The notes under the pieces are model-generated. The model was not told the origin of the DNA. It searched no databases and worked only from the letters and a program-made list of their open reading frames with translations. DNA of 64,000 bases from Phytoactinopolyspora limicola (GTDB lineage Bacteria > Actinomycetota > Actinomycetes > Jiangellales > Jiangellaceae): contig NZ_JAAOEN010000017.1 of assembly GCF_011320225.1 (NCBI RefSeq), positions 32,909 through 96,908 on the forward strand, given 5' to 3'. This document shows, piece after piece, positions 17,963 to 26,862 of the stretch. The first letter of the stretch is position 1; each line of letters opens with the position of its first letter. The position numbers and the translations under genes were made by a program.

Positions 17963-20029
17963 TCAGAGGCCATCTGTCTGTGTGAACTTCTCGGCGCAAC
18001 GGTAAGCAAGCGCGAGAACGGTCAGGGCCGGATTGACACCTCCGTTGGTGACGTGGAGGGATGCATCCATGACCCATAGACCGGGGTGGTTGTGGACTCG
18101 ACCATAAGGATCGGTTACTGACGTGGCTGGGTCGGTACCCATTCGTGCTGTTCCGGCCTGATGTTGGCCGGCACTCAAGCCGGTTTCAACCGGAAGCGAC
18201 CACACACGTGTGGCCCCGGCGGCGGCTAGCCACTCTTCAGCCCGGCGTTTTAACGAGTGCCCTGCCTTCACGCTTTCGCGGTGGACCCGGCCCCGCAGCT
18301 CAGGCACGGGGACGCCGCGTCTGTCGGTGATGCCGGTGAAGAGCCGAACGCGGCAGGATGGCGTCGGAATTTCCTGGACCGGACCTAGAACGTGGCTCGT
18401 ATATGCGTAGGAGTTCGCCATCGCCTCTTTGCCTGCCGTTCCCCACCGTCGAGCGTCTGGCGCCAAGGCGAGTTCCCAGAACATGACTGGGAGCTTAACG
18501 GTCGCGTTGCTCAATACACCGCCCCCAACTACGTCACCGACAGGGTTGTGTGCAAAGTCGAGGGTTGCGATGCTTGTGCCAGGGCCCTGTCCGTCCTGGA
18601 CTTTGGTGTCGAAGATCCCAAAAGCATTCACATAGATGTGTCCCTGGAGGTGCCGGCCGACTTGTCCGGTGGCGTTGCCGAGCCCGCTTGGAAAGGTGTC
18701 GTTGGCGCTCGCAAGCAGGAGACGGGCGGTTTCGATGGCGCCAGCAGATAGCACTACAGATCTTGCATAGATCTCGCGCCGTTCGCCAGTGTCGGTATCG
18801 GACACGAGAACGCCTGTTGTGCGGCCAGTGGTGTCAACGAGGACACGTTCTGCCCGCGTGTTGGTGGCGAGTGTGCACCTGCCGGTCTCCAGAGCGATAG
18901 GAATAGTGGTGTTGTGGGTGCCGTTCTTCGCATCGACCGGACAAGCGAAGCCTGCGCATTCGCCGCACCCAACGCACGCCGAGCGGCCACCATGCGGGAG
19001 TGAATTGAGTAGGAGCGGCACTGGCCCTGTGGTCCAACCGAGCTTGTCCGCTCCTCTTCGGAGGACATCTGCTTCGAGATTTGCCGGCAGAGGTGGCATC
19101 GGATATTTTGTACTGCGGAACCCAACGTTGAGGTGAGCATGGTCGTCACCGCTTACCCCAAGTTCGTGTTCTGCTCGACTGTAGTACGGCTCAAGTTCAT
19201 CGTAGGTTAACGGCCAGTCAGCTAAAGAGCTGTCTTCCGGGATGCCGTACTTTGTGGCCATGCGAAAGTCGTCGGGATGAAACCGCCATGCGATTCCCTG
19301 ATAGACGCGACTTCCACCGCCGACCGTCATGGCGTTGTTGTTCCATTTCCGTGCAAAGGGCTGGCGGACGACGTGGGCTGGCTCTCCGGGCTGAACTATG
19401 ACGCGTGGTCCGCCATCGGCGGCGTCAGGTCCCGTGTTATGTCCATAGAGCGGAAACGCTTGGTTTGCGACGTGATCATCTCCCACGGAACTGTAGGGGA
19501 GGAACTGGCCACGCTCGAGGAGTAGCACCGTAGCGCCGGCACTGCTAAGTACCCGAGCTGCCACACCGCCACCTAAGCCAGCCCCGACTACGATCACGTC
19601 GTACGTGGCGGACGAGTTGGAGAGTCTGGACTGCTTGAGTACGACATGGCGGCACGGCGGCGAAGGTGGCTGCTTCGGGCCAGGCGTATATCCCAGTGCG
19701 GTCCAGGCCTTGCTATTCGGTTGACGGTACCAGCCATGCGCTGTCAATCGTGTGAGAGTTTCGATAAACCGAGAGGGAGAAACGTTCCAGCCTGGGCGGG
19801 TCCGCTTCTGCTCCAGCTCGTGCACGAGAGCGGCGTCAGGCGCGCGGGGTTCGTTGGCGAGGGAAGCAAACCCTGGGCTTAGAATGTCTCGCCATAGCGG
19901 TGCATGGCTTGTCTGTGCAAGTGAATCTAGCCAACGCATGACTTCGTCTTGTTCGGCCGAGGGTTGGTCGTCGGGAACGATCACGTTGATGATCTTAGCA
20001 ACGAGCTTACGATCGTTGAATGGAATCAT
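17963..20029 (-). CDS. GMC oxidoreductase with N-terminal gluconate-dehydrogenase-subunit-3-like region
   Basis: A 688-residue flavoprotein. Residues 1-110 resemble the small subunit (subunit 3) of gluconate 2-dehydrogenase (RKLVAKIINVIVPDD); residues 143-688 are the GMC fold with FAD motif GAGLGGGVAARVLSSAGATVLLLERG split at 149-155 and beyond, a four-cysteine segment CVGCGECAGFACPVDAKN, and C-terminal HQAGTARMG and NPALTVLALA blocks. The start has AGGAG nine bases upstream. Relatives oxidise the 3-OH of glycosides or the C2 of gluconate with FAD. No signal peptide is seen. Being convergent with the GH2 gene and next to an aldo/keto reductase, it may oxidise the sugar of an imported glycoside; this is inference. 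Confidence 0.85.
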   Translation of the reverse strand: MIPFNDRKLVAKIINVIVPDDQPSAEQDEVMRWLDSLAQTSHAPLWRDILSPGFASLANEPRAPDAALVHELEQKRTRPGWNVSPSRFIETLTRLTAHGWYRQPNSKAWTALGYTPGPKQPPSPPCRHVVLKQSRLSNSSATYDVIVVGAGLGGGVAARVLSSAGATVLLLERGQFLPYSSVGDDHVANQAFPLYGHNTGPDAADGGPRVIVQPGEPAHVVRQPFARKWNNNAMTVGGGSRVYQGIAWRFHPDDFRMATKYGIPEDSSLADWPLTYDELEPYYSRAEHELGVSGDDHAHLNVGFRSTKYPMPPLPANLEADVLRRGADKLGWTTGPVPLLLNSLPHGGRSACVGCGECAGFACPVDAKNGTHNTTIPIALETGRCTLATNTRAERVLVDTTGRTTGVLVSDTDTGERREIYARSVVLSAGAIETARLLLASANDTFPSGLGNATGQVGRHLQGHIYVNAFGIFDTKVQDGQGPGTSIATLDFAHNPVGDVVGGGVLSNATVKLPVMFWELALAPDARRWGTAGKEAMANSYAYTSHVLGPVQEIPTPSCRVRLFTGITDRRGVPVPELRGRVHRESVKAGHSLKRRAEEWLAAAGATRVWSLPVETGLSAGQHQAGTARMGTDPATSVTDPYGRVHNHPGLWVMDASLHVTNGGVNPALTVLALAYRCAEKFTQTDGL

Positions 20030-20238
20030 TAATCGATCTCCTAATCCATTCGGGGAAGCAGGTCACAAATATGCGCCGTTGTGGTCTTGGTTTCCTTACT
20101 ATTTTCTTATAGAGATCGTGGTGGGTGAAATTGTGGCGACTCTAGGAAACTGGACGGTCGGGGCAAATCATCTCCAGCGTCGGGCGTAGTTGGAGTCTGG
20201 AATGGTGCCGAACTGGTGTGGCGATCGGTTGGGCTCCT

Positions 20239-21198
20239 TCAATCTTGCCAGTACTCTTGTGGTGCGGCGGAGCGTTCAAGCGTTTCCCAAAGTTCTTCCG
20301 GAATCGGCCAATGAGCGAGGCGCAGGGTGTTCCGAATCCGCTCAGGTTGAGAGACGCCGATGAGTGTGGAGCTGATCCGAGCATCGCGAGTTGAGAATTG
20401 GACGGCAGCAGCGGCGAGCGGAACCTGGTGGGCTAGGCAGGCGTCCTGAATCGCCCGAACCCGATCAAGGACAACCGGGTGTGCGTGGCGATATGCATAA
20501 CTAGCAGATCGGCTAGCACCGCGGGCGAGCAGGCCGCCTCCGAATGGCGCGGCGTTCACCACAGCAAGACCTGCGGAGTTAGCAGTGTTGATCAGATCGT
20601 TCGCCGAACGATCGAGCAGTGTCCACCGGTTGTGTGTCAATACCGCATGGAAGATCCCGGTATGGATATAACGAGTGAGCAGGCCAACCGGTCCACCCGC
20701 AACGCCGATATAGTCGGCGAGTCCCTCATCGTGGATGCGGATAAGCTCTTTGACTGGACCGCGTGGGCTTGTAGCCTCGGAGAACGAGATATGCTCTGGG
20801 TCGTGAAGGTACAGGAGCGGGAAACGATCCAGACCCAGCCGTTTGAGGCTGCCTTCTAGGGACTTCCGGATCTGCGATCCGGAAAAGTCGCCTGTATATT
20901 TGTCCCGGTCAACCTTGGTTGCTAGCACGAACCGTTTCGGTATCCCGCCGTACTCGGAGATCGCCGTGCCGATGCGTCGTTCTCCCGAGCCGTCGCCGTA
21001 CTCCGCCGCGGTGTCGATGAGGTTCACCGGCCCGCGCAAGATCTCCAGTATGGTGTCGATCGCGCGCCTTTCTGGAACCGCATACCCGAACGCCGCAGGC
21101 ATGCTCGCGAGTGCGCTGGTGCCAAACCCGATCTCGGTAACTTCTAAGCTGGTTGACCCGAATGTCCGTAGCGGCATGTTGACCGTTGGTTCGTTCAT
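20239..21198 (-). CDS. Aldo/keto reductase
   Basis: A 319-residue AKR of the aldose/L-fucose dehydrogenase type. The catalytic tetrad is visible as Asp and Tyr in LIDTAAEYGDG, Lys in LATKVDRD and His in LYLHDPEH. The C-terminal block STLIGVSQPERIRNTL is typical. The start at 21198 has a GAGG-rich ribosome-binding site. It would oxidise or reduce a free sugar with NAD(P). It lies just downstream of the leftward GT1 gene (end 21242) and upstream of the GMC gene, so the three may be co-transcribed. Confidence 0.87.
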   Translation of the reverse strand: MNEPTVNMPLRTFGSTSLEVTEIGFGTSALASMPAAFGYAVPERRAIDTILEILRGPVNLIDTAAEYGDGSGERRIGTAISEYGGIPKRFVLATKVDRDKYTGDFSGSQIRKSLEGSLKRLGLDRFPLLYLHDPEHISFSEATSPRGPVKELIRIHDEGLADYIGVAGGPVGLLTRYIHTGIFHAVLTHNRWTLLDRSANDLINTANSAGLAVVNAAPFGGGLLARGASRSASYAYRHAHPVVLDRVRAIQDACLAHQVPLAAAAVQFSTRDARISSTLIGVSQPERIRNTLRLAHWPIPEELWETLERSAAPQEYWQD

Positions 21199-21241
21199 GG
21201 CCCTCGCCTCGGGGAAGGTGGAGTGCGGCGGTACGCGATCG

Positions 21242-22486
21242 TCAGGGGACAGTCTCCAAGATCTTTACTGCCTTCGTGGGGCCGTCCTCCGCGCGGATGC
21301 GGTCTCCCAGTTCATGTGCACGGCGAGCTAGTCGACCGTCGGTGACCGCCTGATGGATCGCCCGAGCGAGGCGCTCTGGTGTGAGGTCGCGGTAGGGCTG
21401 AGGCGGTGGGGCGACGCCACATGAGTGTAGTTGGCGGGCGTAGAACGCTTGGTCTGTTGTGCTGAATGGGCAGACTACTTGTGGCCTGCCTGCGGCGAGC
21501 GCGTAACCGATCGTCCCGTTGCCACCATGATGGACGATGGCGGCTACACGCGGGAAGAGCCAATCGAATGATGTCTCTTGGACGTAGGCTATCTCGTCTG
21601 GTAGTTCGTGGGGGTCGATAGCTCCCCAGCCGCCCACTACAACTGCACGTACGTCCGCGAGTCGAACCGCTTCCGCTACGGTGCGTCCCAAGCGCCGCGG
21701 CTCTGTCAGGGCCATGCTGCCGAATCCGATACAAATCGGGGGATCGCCAGCTTCGAGGAAAGCTGAGAGGGCTGTCGGTGCTTCTCGACGATCCGGAGCG
21801 GTCGGGAGGAGCCAGTAACCGGTGGTATGCACCCACTTGGGGTACCTCAGGGGCGAAGGCAATACATGCCTGCTGAATGCCTGGAGTGCGACAGTGGGTG
21901 TGCCATCTGGGCGCAACATCACGTTTCGGTGACCTCGCCTTGGGGGCAGGCCTAGCGTTCGACGGCGCCATCGGCCGACCGTTGGGAAAAGCGTCCGCAT
22001 GACCAGTCCGGTCCATGCATAAGAGGAGCGATTTAAGCTAGATGGCAGAGCATACGGGAAGAACGGATTGGCGAACGAGGTGGTCGGAACCCACGATGGA
22101 TGTGCGCACACCGGCACAGCTGGCACGCCGAGCAGTTCGGCAATTTGATGTCCGGGAAGTGCTGCGGAGTGTATGACAATGTCCGGCTTTTCGTCGGCCG
22201 CGGACGCGAAGTCGTCGAGCATGCCTGCGCGTTCTCGCTGAACTCGGGGAATCAACTGGAGTGGCACGTTCTTGCGGCTGAGTCCGCGAATGTGAGGGTC
22301 GTTCACGATCTTCTTAGTGCGGTCCTGAAACCGAAGAACGCGTTGTGCGTTGGCATGGAAGAGGTGTGCCGATGTCTCGGGTGCCCCTACCGTCACCTCA
22401 TGGCCTTGCTCGCTAAGGCTCTTCGCTAGTGCGGCAAATGGTTGAATATCGCCGCGACTAAAATGAGTGAGAATCAGCACCTTCAT
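21242..22486 (-). CDS. GT1-family glycosyltransferase
   Basis: A 414-residue GT-B glycosyltransferase of the MGT/UGT type that glycosylates small hydrophobic acceptors or sterol-like and polyketide compounds. The N-terminus KVLILTHFSRGDIQPFAALAKSL and the C-terminal nucleotide-sugar signature (HHGGNGTIGYALAAGRPQVVCPF) are complete. I start it at the ATG at 22486, where the conserved domain begins; a weak AAAGG lies upstream. It is divergent from, and paralogous to, the GT1 gene at 22921. The acceptor is unknown. Confidence 0.88.
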   Translation of the reverse strand: MKVLILTHFSRGDIQPFAALAKSLSEQGHEVTVGAPETSAHLFHANAQRVLRFQDRTKKIVNDPHIRGLSRKNVPLQLIPRVQRERAGMLDDFASAADEKPDIVIHSAALPGHQIAELLGVPAVPVCAHPSWVPTTSFANPFFPYALPSSLNRSSYAWTGLVMRTLFPTVGRWRRRTLGLPPRRGHRNVMLRPDGTPTVALQAFSRHVLPSPLRYPKWVHTTGYWLLPTAPDRREAPTALSAFLEAGDPPICIGFGSMALTEPRRLGRTVAEAVRLADVRAVVVGGWGAIDPHELPDEIAYVQETSFDWLFPRVAAIVHHGGNGTIGYALAAGRPQVVCPFSTTDQAFYARQLHSCGVAPPPQPYRDLTPERLARAIHQAVTDGRLARRAHELGDRIRAEDGPTKAVKILETVP

Positions 22487-22621
22487 GTGGCGACGGCCTT
22501 TCGGTAGCGGCCGCGGCGTGGCCTGCAGGGCCAAACGCGGGCAACGTGTTGGTTTATGGCCGGGCTGGCTCGGCCGAGGTCCCGCGCCTCTTCCTTGTGA
22601 TCGAGTTCGCCAGGTTGTGGC

Positions 22622-22786
22622 TCAACCTTGACACGAGCCAACCTTGAGTGTGGAGGGGGTCGGTTTTGCCCCCTTGCGGCGCACCCCTCCTGCTTGGTGA
22701 CGTGCGGATCGAACCGAGGCATCTACCGCGGCAGCAGGTTTTCCCGTCTGCCTGGTGGCGATTCTGGACAGTTCTTCTTGCGCCAT
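22622..22786 (-). CDS. Possible small ORF of 54 residues
   Basis: This starts with ATG after a well placed AGGGGA and encodes a basic peptide beginning MAQEELSRIATRQTG and ending GSCQG. It lies in the 430-base gap between two divergent GT1 genes, on the strand of the leftward one. No family is recognised. It may be chance. Confidence 0.18.
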   Translation of the reverse strand: MAQEELSRIATRQTGKPAAAVDASVRSARHQAGGVRRKGAKPTPSTLKVGSCQG

Positions 22787-22833
22787 AAATGATCCCCTAC
22801 TCAAGCAGGAGAAACGATGGGAGAGTCTCGTTG

Positions 22834-22911
22834 ATGGACTACCGGAGCTTCAATATTCCGAACGACAAAGTAGGTAGCATGTGCATCATCTGTTCTTTTG
22901 CGGTGGAATGA
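22834..22911 (+). CDS. Small ORF of 25 residues immediately before a GT1 gene
   Basis: The ORF starts with ATG at 22834, eight bases after a GGGAGAG ribosome-binding site, and ends nine bases before the glycosyltransferase start at 22921. It begins MDYRSFNIPND and ends GSMCIICSFAVE. Its start overlaps the stop of a five-codon ORF (MGESR, 22817-22834) that itself has an AGGAG site. Position and size suit a leader peptide that controls the glycosyltransferase, or a small peptide substrate; neither is shown. Confidence 0.4.
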   Translation: MDYRSFNIPNDKVGSMCIICSFAVE

Positions 22912-22920
22912 CGGTAGGCT

Positions 22921-24189
22921 ATGAGGGTTCTAGTAATTACTCACGGTACTCGTGGTGATGTCCAACCATTCGTCGCCCTCGCTCAGGCGCTAAGCGTTGC
23001 TGGCCATGAGCCGGTCTTGGTTATGCCCAAGGGATTCAGTGCCCTAGCGGAGCCGCACGGCGTACATGTTGAGGCCATCCACGATGCGTTCGGTGAGTTC
23101 GGCAAAGATCCTACGGTGCGGGCTGCGTACGAAATCAACTTCCGTGGTGTGCGTGGCAAGCGACTTGCGATTGAATTCATGCGAAGGTACAGGGGTTCAA
23201 TTGCTCGTGCATTCGACGACATCGCAGCTGTCGTTGATCATTGTGATGCCGACCTGGTTGTACATCTTCCGAACATTCCTGGTCACGAGGTCGCCGAGCG
23301 ACTCGGTGTGCCGTCCGTCGCGGGGTGCCTGCAACCTGGTTGGGTTCCGACGGATTCATTTCCGAACCCGCTCATATCCCTGCCGCTGCCACGCGCCTTC
23401 AACCGAATGTCGTATGTGGCGACCAGGCTATGGTCTCGTGCGCAGAACGGCAGTACCAGGAAATGGCGGCGGACCGCGCTCGGGTTGTCGTCCCGCCGTC
23501 GGCGTGCGGACATCTTCCGACGACCCGATGGTTCTCGAGCGATCGCGCTGCACGCCTTTAGTCAATATCTCCTTCCCCCGTCTACCAGCTATCCGAGTTG
23601 GGCACACACGACGGGATTCTGGAGCTTACCGGCACCGCCTGACTGGCGTCCGCCGGCTCGCTTGGTGAACTTTCTCGCTTCCGGTGAGCCTCCGATTTAT
23701 GTAGGTTTCGGAAGCGTCGCTGGTAGCGATCCGGCCCGTGCGGCACAAGTGGTTACCAAGGCTGTAAAGCAAGCTGGTGTTCGGGCGCTCCTGGTGAAGG
23801 GTTGGGGAGGGATTCGCTCTGCCCAGGAGACGCCAGACGACATACTCGTCCTGGACGACGTGCCGTTTGAGTGGCTCTTCAGCCGCGTCTCCCTCATTGT
23901 CCATCATGGGGGAGTCGGAACGATCGGTGCGGCGCTAGCCTCTGGGCGACCCCAAGTGGTCTGCCCTTTTATGTACGAACAACCCTTCACTGCGCGGCGT
24001 ATGCACGCGATTGGTGTGGCGCCACCTCCAATATCGCAGACCGAGTTGACTGCCGACTCGCTCGCCAGCGCTATTCGCGAAGCGCTCACTGACCGTTCGA
24101 GTATCTACAGGGCCGAAGAGGCGGGGGATCTGGTCCGCTCCGAACGTGGTACAGCGGTTGCCGTGAAGATTCTAGAGTCACTCACCTAA
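22921..24189 (+). CDS. GT1-family glycosyltransferase
   Basis: A 422-residue GT-B enzyme closely related to the product of 21242. The N-terminal THGTRGDVQPFVALAQAL and the C-terminal HHGGVGTIGAALASGRPQVVCPF acceptor/donor motifs are intact. Enzymes of this branch transfer glucose or related sugars from UDP- or dTDP-sugars to sterols, macrolides or lipids. The start ATG has only a weak ribosome-binding site, consistent with coupling to the small ORF just upstream. Two GT1s in one locus could add two sugars in succession, or one could detoxify a compound. Confidence 0.9.
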   Translation: MRVLVITHGTRGDVQPFVALAQALSVAGHEPVLVMPKGFSALAEPHGVHVEAIHDAFGEFGKDPTVRAAYEINFRGVRGKRLAIEFMRRYRGSIARAFDDIAAVVDHCDADLVVHLPNIPGHEVAERLGVPSVAGCLQPGWVPTDSFPNPLISLPLPRAFNRMSYVATRLWSRAQNGSTRKWRRTALGLSSRRRRADIFRRPDGSRAIALHAFSQYLLPPSTSYPSWAHTTGFWSLPAPPDWRPPARLVNFLASGEPPIYVGFGSVAGSDPARAAQVVTKAVKQAGVRALLVKGWGGIRSAQETPDDILVLDDVPFEWLFSRVSLIVHHGGVGTIGAALASGRPQVVCPFMYEQPFTARRMHAIGVAPPPISQTELTADSLASAIREALTDRSSIYRAEEAGDLVRSERGTAVAVKILESLT

Positions 24190-24460
24190 CGCATAGCAAC
24201 CCCTCCGCGGATCGGCATGGGTTAGGCCATTATGTGGGCGGCGAACGTCCATGACGGTCGCTGCTGAAGCCACGAGTTGATGTTGTTGAACTGCAACGAT
24301 TTGGAGCGCGCCGGTCAATACGCTCAACCCCCGTAGCGCCAACTGGCAGCGCTGTCTGCCCTGGCCATTTGCCGTACTCGTCATCGATCAGAGGTTGACC
24401 CACCTTGTCTGTCTCGACATCGAATGACACGGGAGTTTGAGTATCAAGATGGCTGGACTG
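24190..24460. other. Convergent intergenic region
   Basis: About 270 bases between the end of the GT1 gene and the end of the ABC ATPase gene. No supported gene, and no strong hairpin noticed. Confidence 0.4.
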
Positions 24461-25354
24461 CTAAGCCTGGCCCGCGAACGTCGGCGCGATAGTCCCGCTG
24501 GCCGCTTCGTTAGCTGGAACTGTGCTTGCCATGACCGAGGCGAGTCTTGGTGCGGCGGCGAGGAGTGACTTGGTGTAGGGGTGCTGAGGGTCTTCGTAGA
24601 CCTGCTCGGTATGACCTTGCTCGACAATCTCGCCACGGTACATCACGATCGTACGGTTGGTTAAGCACCGCACTACTCGCATGTCGTGGGAGACTACGAG
24701 GACTGCGAGTTGTCGTTGAGCACGTATGTCACGTATTACGTTGAGAACTTGTGCTTGCACAGACACGTCGAGCGCTGAAGTAGGCTCGTCGGCGATGATC
24801 AAGCTGGGGTCAACTGCCAGAGCGCGTGCGAGTGCCACTCTCTGAAGTTGCCCGCCGGAGAGTGCTCTGACGGGACGGCCCGCTATGGACGCGGGCAGGC
24901 CGACGCTTTGGAGCGCATCTATCACCTTGGCGTCACGTTCGCGCCGAGTGCCGATGTGAAGAACCGTTAGGGGGTCGCGCACTACCGCGGCGACACTCAG
25001 TCTCGGGTTCAATGAACTACGTGGATCCTGGAATACCGTTGATGCATCCCGGCTGAGCATCCGGAATCTAGCGGTATTGCGAATGGCGTATATATTGCGC
25101 CCTCGATGTGCAACTTGGCCTGAAGTTGGCCGGATGAGGCCGAGCATACAGCGAGCTAAGGTCGTTTTTCCTGACCCTGATTCGCCGATCAGCCCTACGG
25201 CCTCAGCAGGCCGAACGCAGAGGGTAACATTTTTTAGTGCCCACGTCTGACCATGTTTGCCTGGATACGAAACGCTGACGCTGCGAACATCGAGGATGGC
25301 TGCTGAGGTGGCAGACACAGGACTCGAACGGTTGGTTTCCTCGAGAACGGTCAT
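24461..25354 (-). CDS. ABC transporter ATP-binding protein, OppF/DppF type
   Basis: A 297-residue ATPase with Walker A GESGSGKTT, signature LSGGQLQRVALARAL, Walker B LIIADEP and H-loop VVSHDMRV. The C-terminal extension HTEQVYEDPQHPYTKSLLAAAPRL is that of oligopeptide-family importers. The ATG at 25354 is preceded by AGGAAAGGA. It follows the OppD-type gene by 20 bases. It probably energises the permeases at 13428 and 14447. Confidence 0.93.
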   Translation of the reverse strand: MTVLEETNRSSPVSATSAAILDVRSVSVSYPGKHGQTWALKNVTLCVRPAEAVGLIGESGSGKTTLARCMLGLIRPTSGQVAHRGRNIYAIRNTARFRMLSRDASTVFQDPRSSLNPRLSVAAVVRDPLTVLHIGTRRERDAKVIDALQSVGLPASIAGRPVRALSGGQLQRVALARALAVDPSLIIADEPTSALDVSVQAQVLNVIRDIRAQRQLAVLVVSHDMRVVRCLTNRTIVMYRGEIVEQGHTEQVYEDPQHPYTKSLLAAAPRLASVMASTVPANEAASGTIAPTFAGQA

Positions 25355-25374
25355 CACTCGTCCTTTCCTCGGTG

Positions 25375-26424
25375 CTACCCGTTGGCCGAACGACGTGTGC
25401 CTTCATTTGCTTCACTAGTCCAGGAGGACTGGTCGCTAGGCGGGAGCGGGTGGTGACATGCCAAGAGGCGGCTGCCTGAAGTCTGAAGGGCTGGTCGAGT
25501 GACGCACGCGTCACTCGCTCTGGAACAGCGGTCACGGAAGCGGCAGCCGGTGGGAAGATCTCGCGGTTGACGAACTTGACCTGGAATGGGTGCCAACCGA
25601 TCCCAGCGTTGTTCGATGCTCATGCTCGCTCTGAGCAGGCCAGACGTATATGGATGACGCGGCTCGAGGAGGATGTCGTTGGTCGGTCCGGTCTCGACGA
25701 CCTGGCCGGCGTAAAGGACGGCCGCACGGGAGGTGACCTCGGACACGAGGCCAAGGTCGTGGCTAATGAAGAGTAGGGCGAACCGCCGACTAGTCTGCAA
25801 TGCCCGGAGAAGTTGGACGACTTGCCGTTGGATGGTGACGTCCAATGCGGTGGTCGGCTCATCGGCGATGATGAGAGCGGGATCGCGGGCCAACGCAAGT
25901 GCTATGAGGACGCGTTGACGTTGCCCTCCGGACAGCTGATGCGGTCTGGAGCGCATAATACGGTCGGTTTCTTGGAGGCCAACTGAACTGAGTAGGTCTT
26001 CGGGGGTAGACGATGAGCCGAGCCTACATATTTGCCGAAGTTGGGAAGCTATTGTCATTCCTGGGTTGAGGCTACTGGTTGCATCTTGATAAACCATTCC
26101 AACACCTGCGCCATGCATGCGACGCACCTGAGATCGTGACATGCTGCGGACGTCTTGCCCTCGGAATTCCACGGCGCCGTTCCATGTGGCGGCCGCCGGA
26201 AGAAGGTTGGCTGCGGCCAAGCCGAGGAGTGACTTCCCGCAGCCTGATTCGCCGACGACGGCGACAGCTTCGCCGGGGTTGATCGTGAGGTCGATTCCAT
26301 CCAGCACAGGAACGTTGCCGTGGCGTTTGGGAAAGTGCACATGCAGGTCCTGGACACGCAGGAGCGGTGTTCCGCTGGGCGCGTCCATCGTGCACTGTGC
26401 GGTCGGATCGCTGGTGAGAACCAT
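25375..26424 (-). CDS. ABC transporter ATP-binding protein, OppD/DppD type
   Basis: A 349-residue ATPase with Walker A GESGCGKS, signature LSGGQRQRVLIALALA, Walker B LIIADEP and the oligopeptide-family C-terminus with a cysteine cluster (PTGCRFRDRCSRASDACV). I choose the ATG at 26424 because GGAGGTGA precedes it; an in-frame ATG at 26463 lacks such a site and lies inside the candidate operator region. It is the first gene of a two-gene operon with OppF and is unusually far (10 kb) from its presumed permeases. Confidence 0.93.
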   Translation of the reverse strand: MVLTSDPTAQCTMDAPSGTPLLRVQDLHVHFPKRHGNVPVLDGIDLTINPGEAVAVVGESGCGKSLLGLAAANLLPAAATWNGAVEFRGQDVRSMSRSQVRRMHGAGVGMVYQDATSSLNPGMTIASQLRQICRLGSSSTPEDLLSSVGLQETDRIMRSRPHQLSGGQRQRVLIALALARDPALIIADEPTTALDVTIQRQVVQLLRALQTSRRFALLFISHDLGLVSEVTSRAAVLYAGQVVETGPTNDILLEPRHPYTSGLLRASMSIEQRWDRLAPIPGQVRQPRDLPTGCRFRDRCSRASDACVTRPALQTSGSRLLACHHPLPPSDQSSWTSEANEGTRRSANG

Positions 26425-26467
26425 TGTCACCTCCGAGTAGGCCCAGCCTGAGGTGGCGCTCATACAT

Positions 26468-26481
26468 GAAACACATGTTTC
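26468..26481. promoter_or_regulatory. Palindrome GAAACACATGTTTC upstream of oppD-type gene
   Basis: Perfect 6+6 inverted repeat with a 2-base spacer, 43 bases before the ATPase start. It is the best copy of a GAAA-N6-TTTC motif also seen at 5007, 13245 and 39881. A candidate operator for a GntR- or IclR-type repressor. Confidence 0.45.
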
Positions 26482-26550
26482 GTTTTACGGTAGCTCAAAA
26501 AGGCCGCGACTACCTAGCCCGGCGAGATGTAACTGTTCAGATGCACTTCA

Positions 26551-26591
26551 GAGCGCGAGAGGCGCGAGAGCGCGAGAGCGCGAGAGCGCAG
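26551..26591. repeat. Short tandem repeat of CGCGAGAG units
   Basis: Four to five imperfect eight-base units lie in the 438-base gap (26425-26862) between the divergent oppD-type and epimerase genes. The rest of that gap holds the palindrome at 26468 and the two promoters; no gene is supported. Confidence 0.7.
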
Positions 26592-26862
26592 GGTGGAGCA
26601 GCCATGTGTTCAGCACTTCAGGTGATGGTTCGTGGTCCGGGTGGAACTCTGCCCCCTACCTTTAGGCGCTCTCGCGCGGCGACGATGAACTGCAGTCGCG
26701 ATGTGCCGGTTGGACTTGAGGTAGCGGTATCTATGTCGAGATAGTCCCATTTCATGGGCGAAGGCTTGGCTGCCGAGACTGGCCGCCTCGTGTGTCAGAC
26801 AGCGCTATGACGTCCTGCATGGACTTCGAAAGTGGCGGGAATTGAGGCGAGCGGAGGTGGTC

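Noticed and set aside
26551-26591. Tandem CGCGAGAG repeat as a CRISPR or iteron set
   Set aside because: Units are contiguous and imperfect with no spacers, and no replication gene is nearby.
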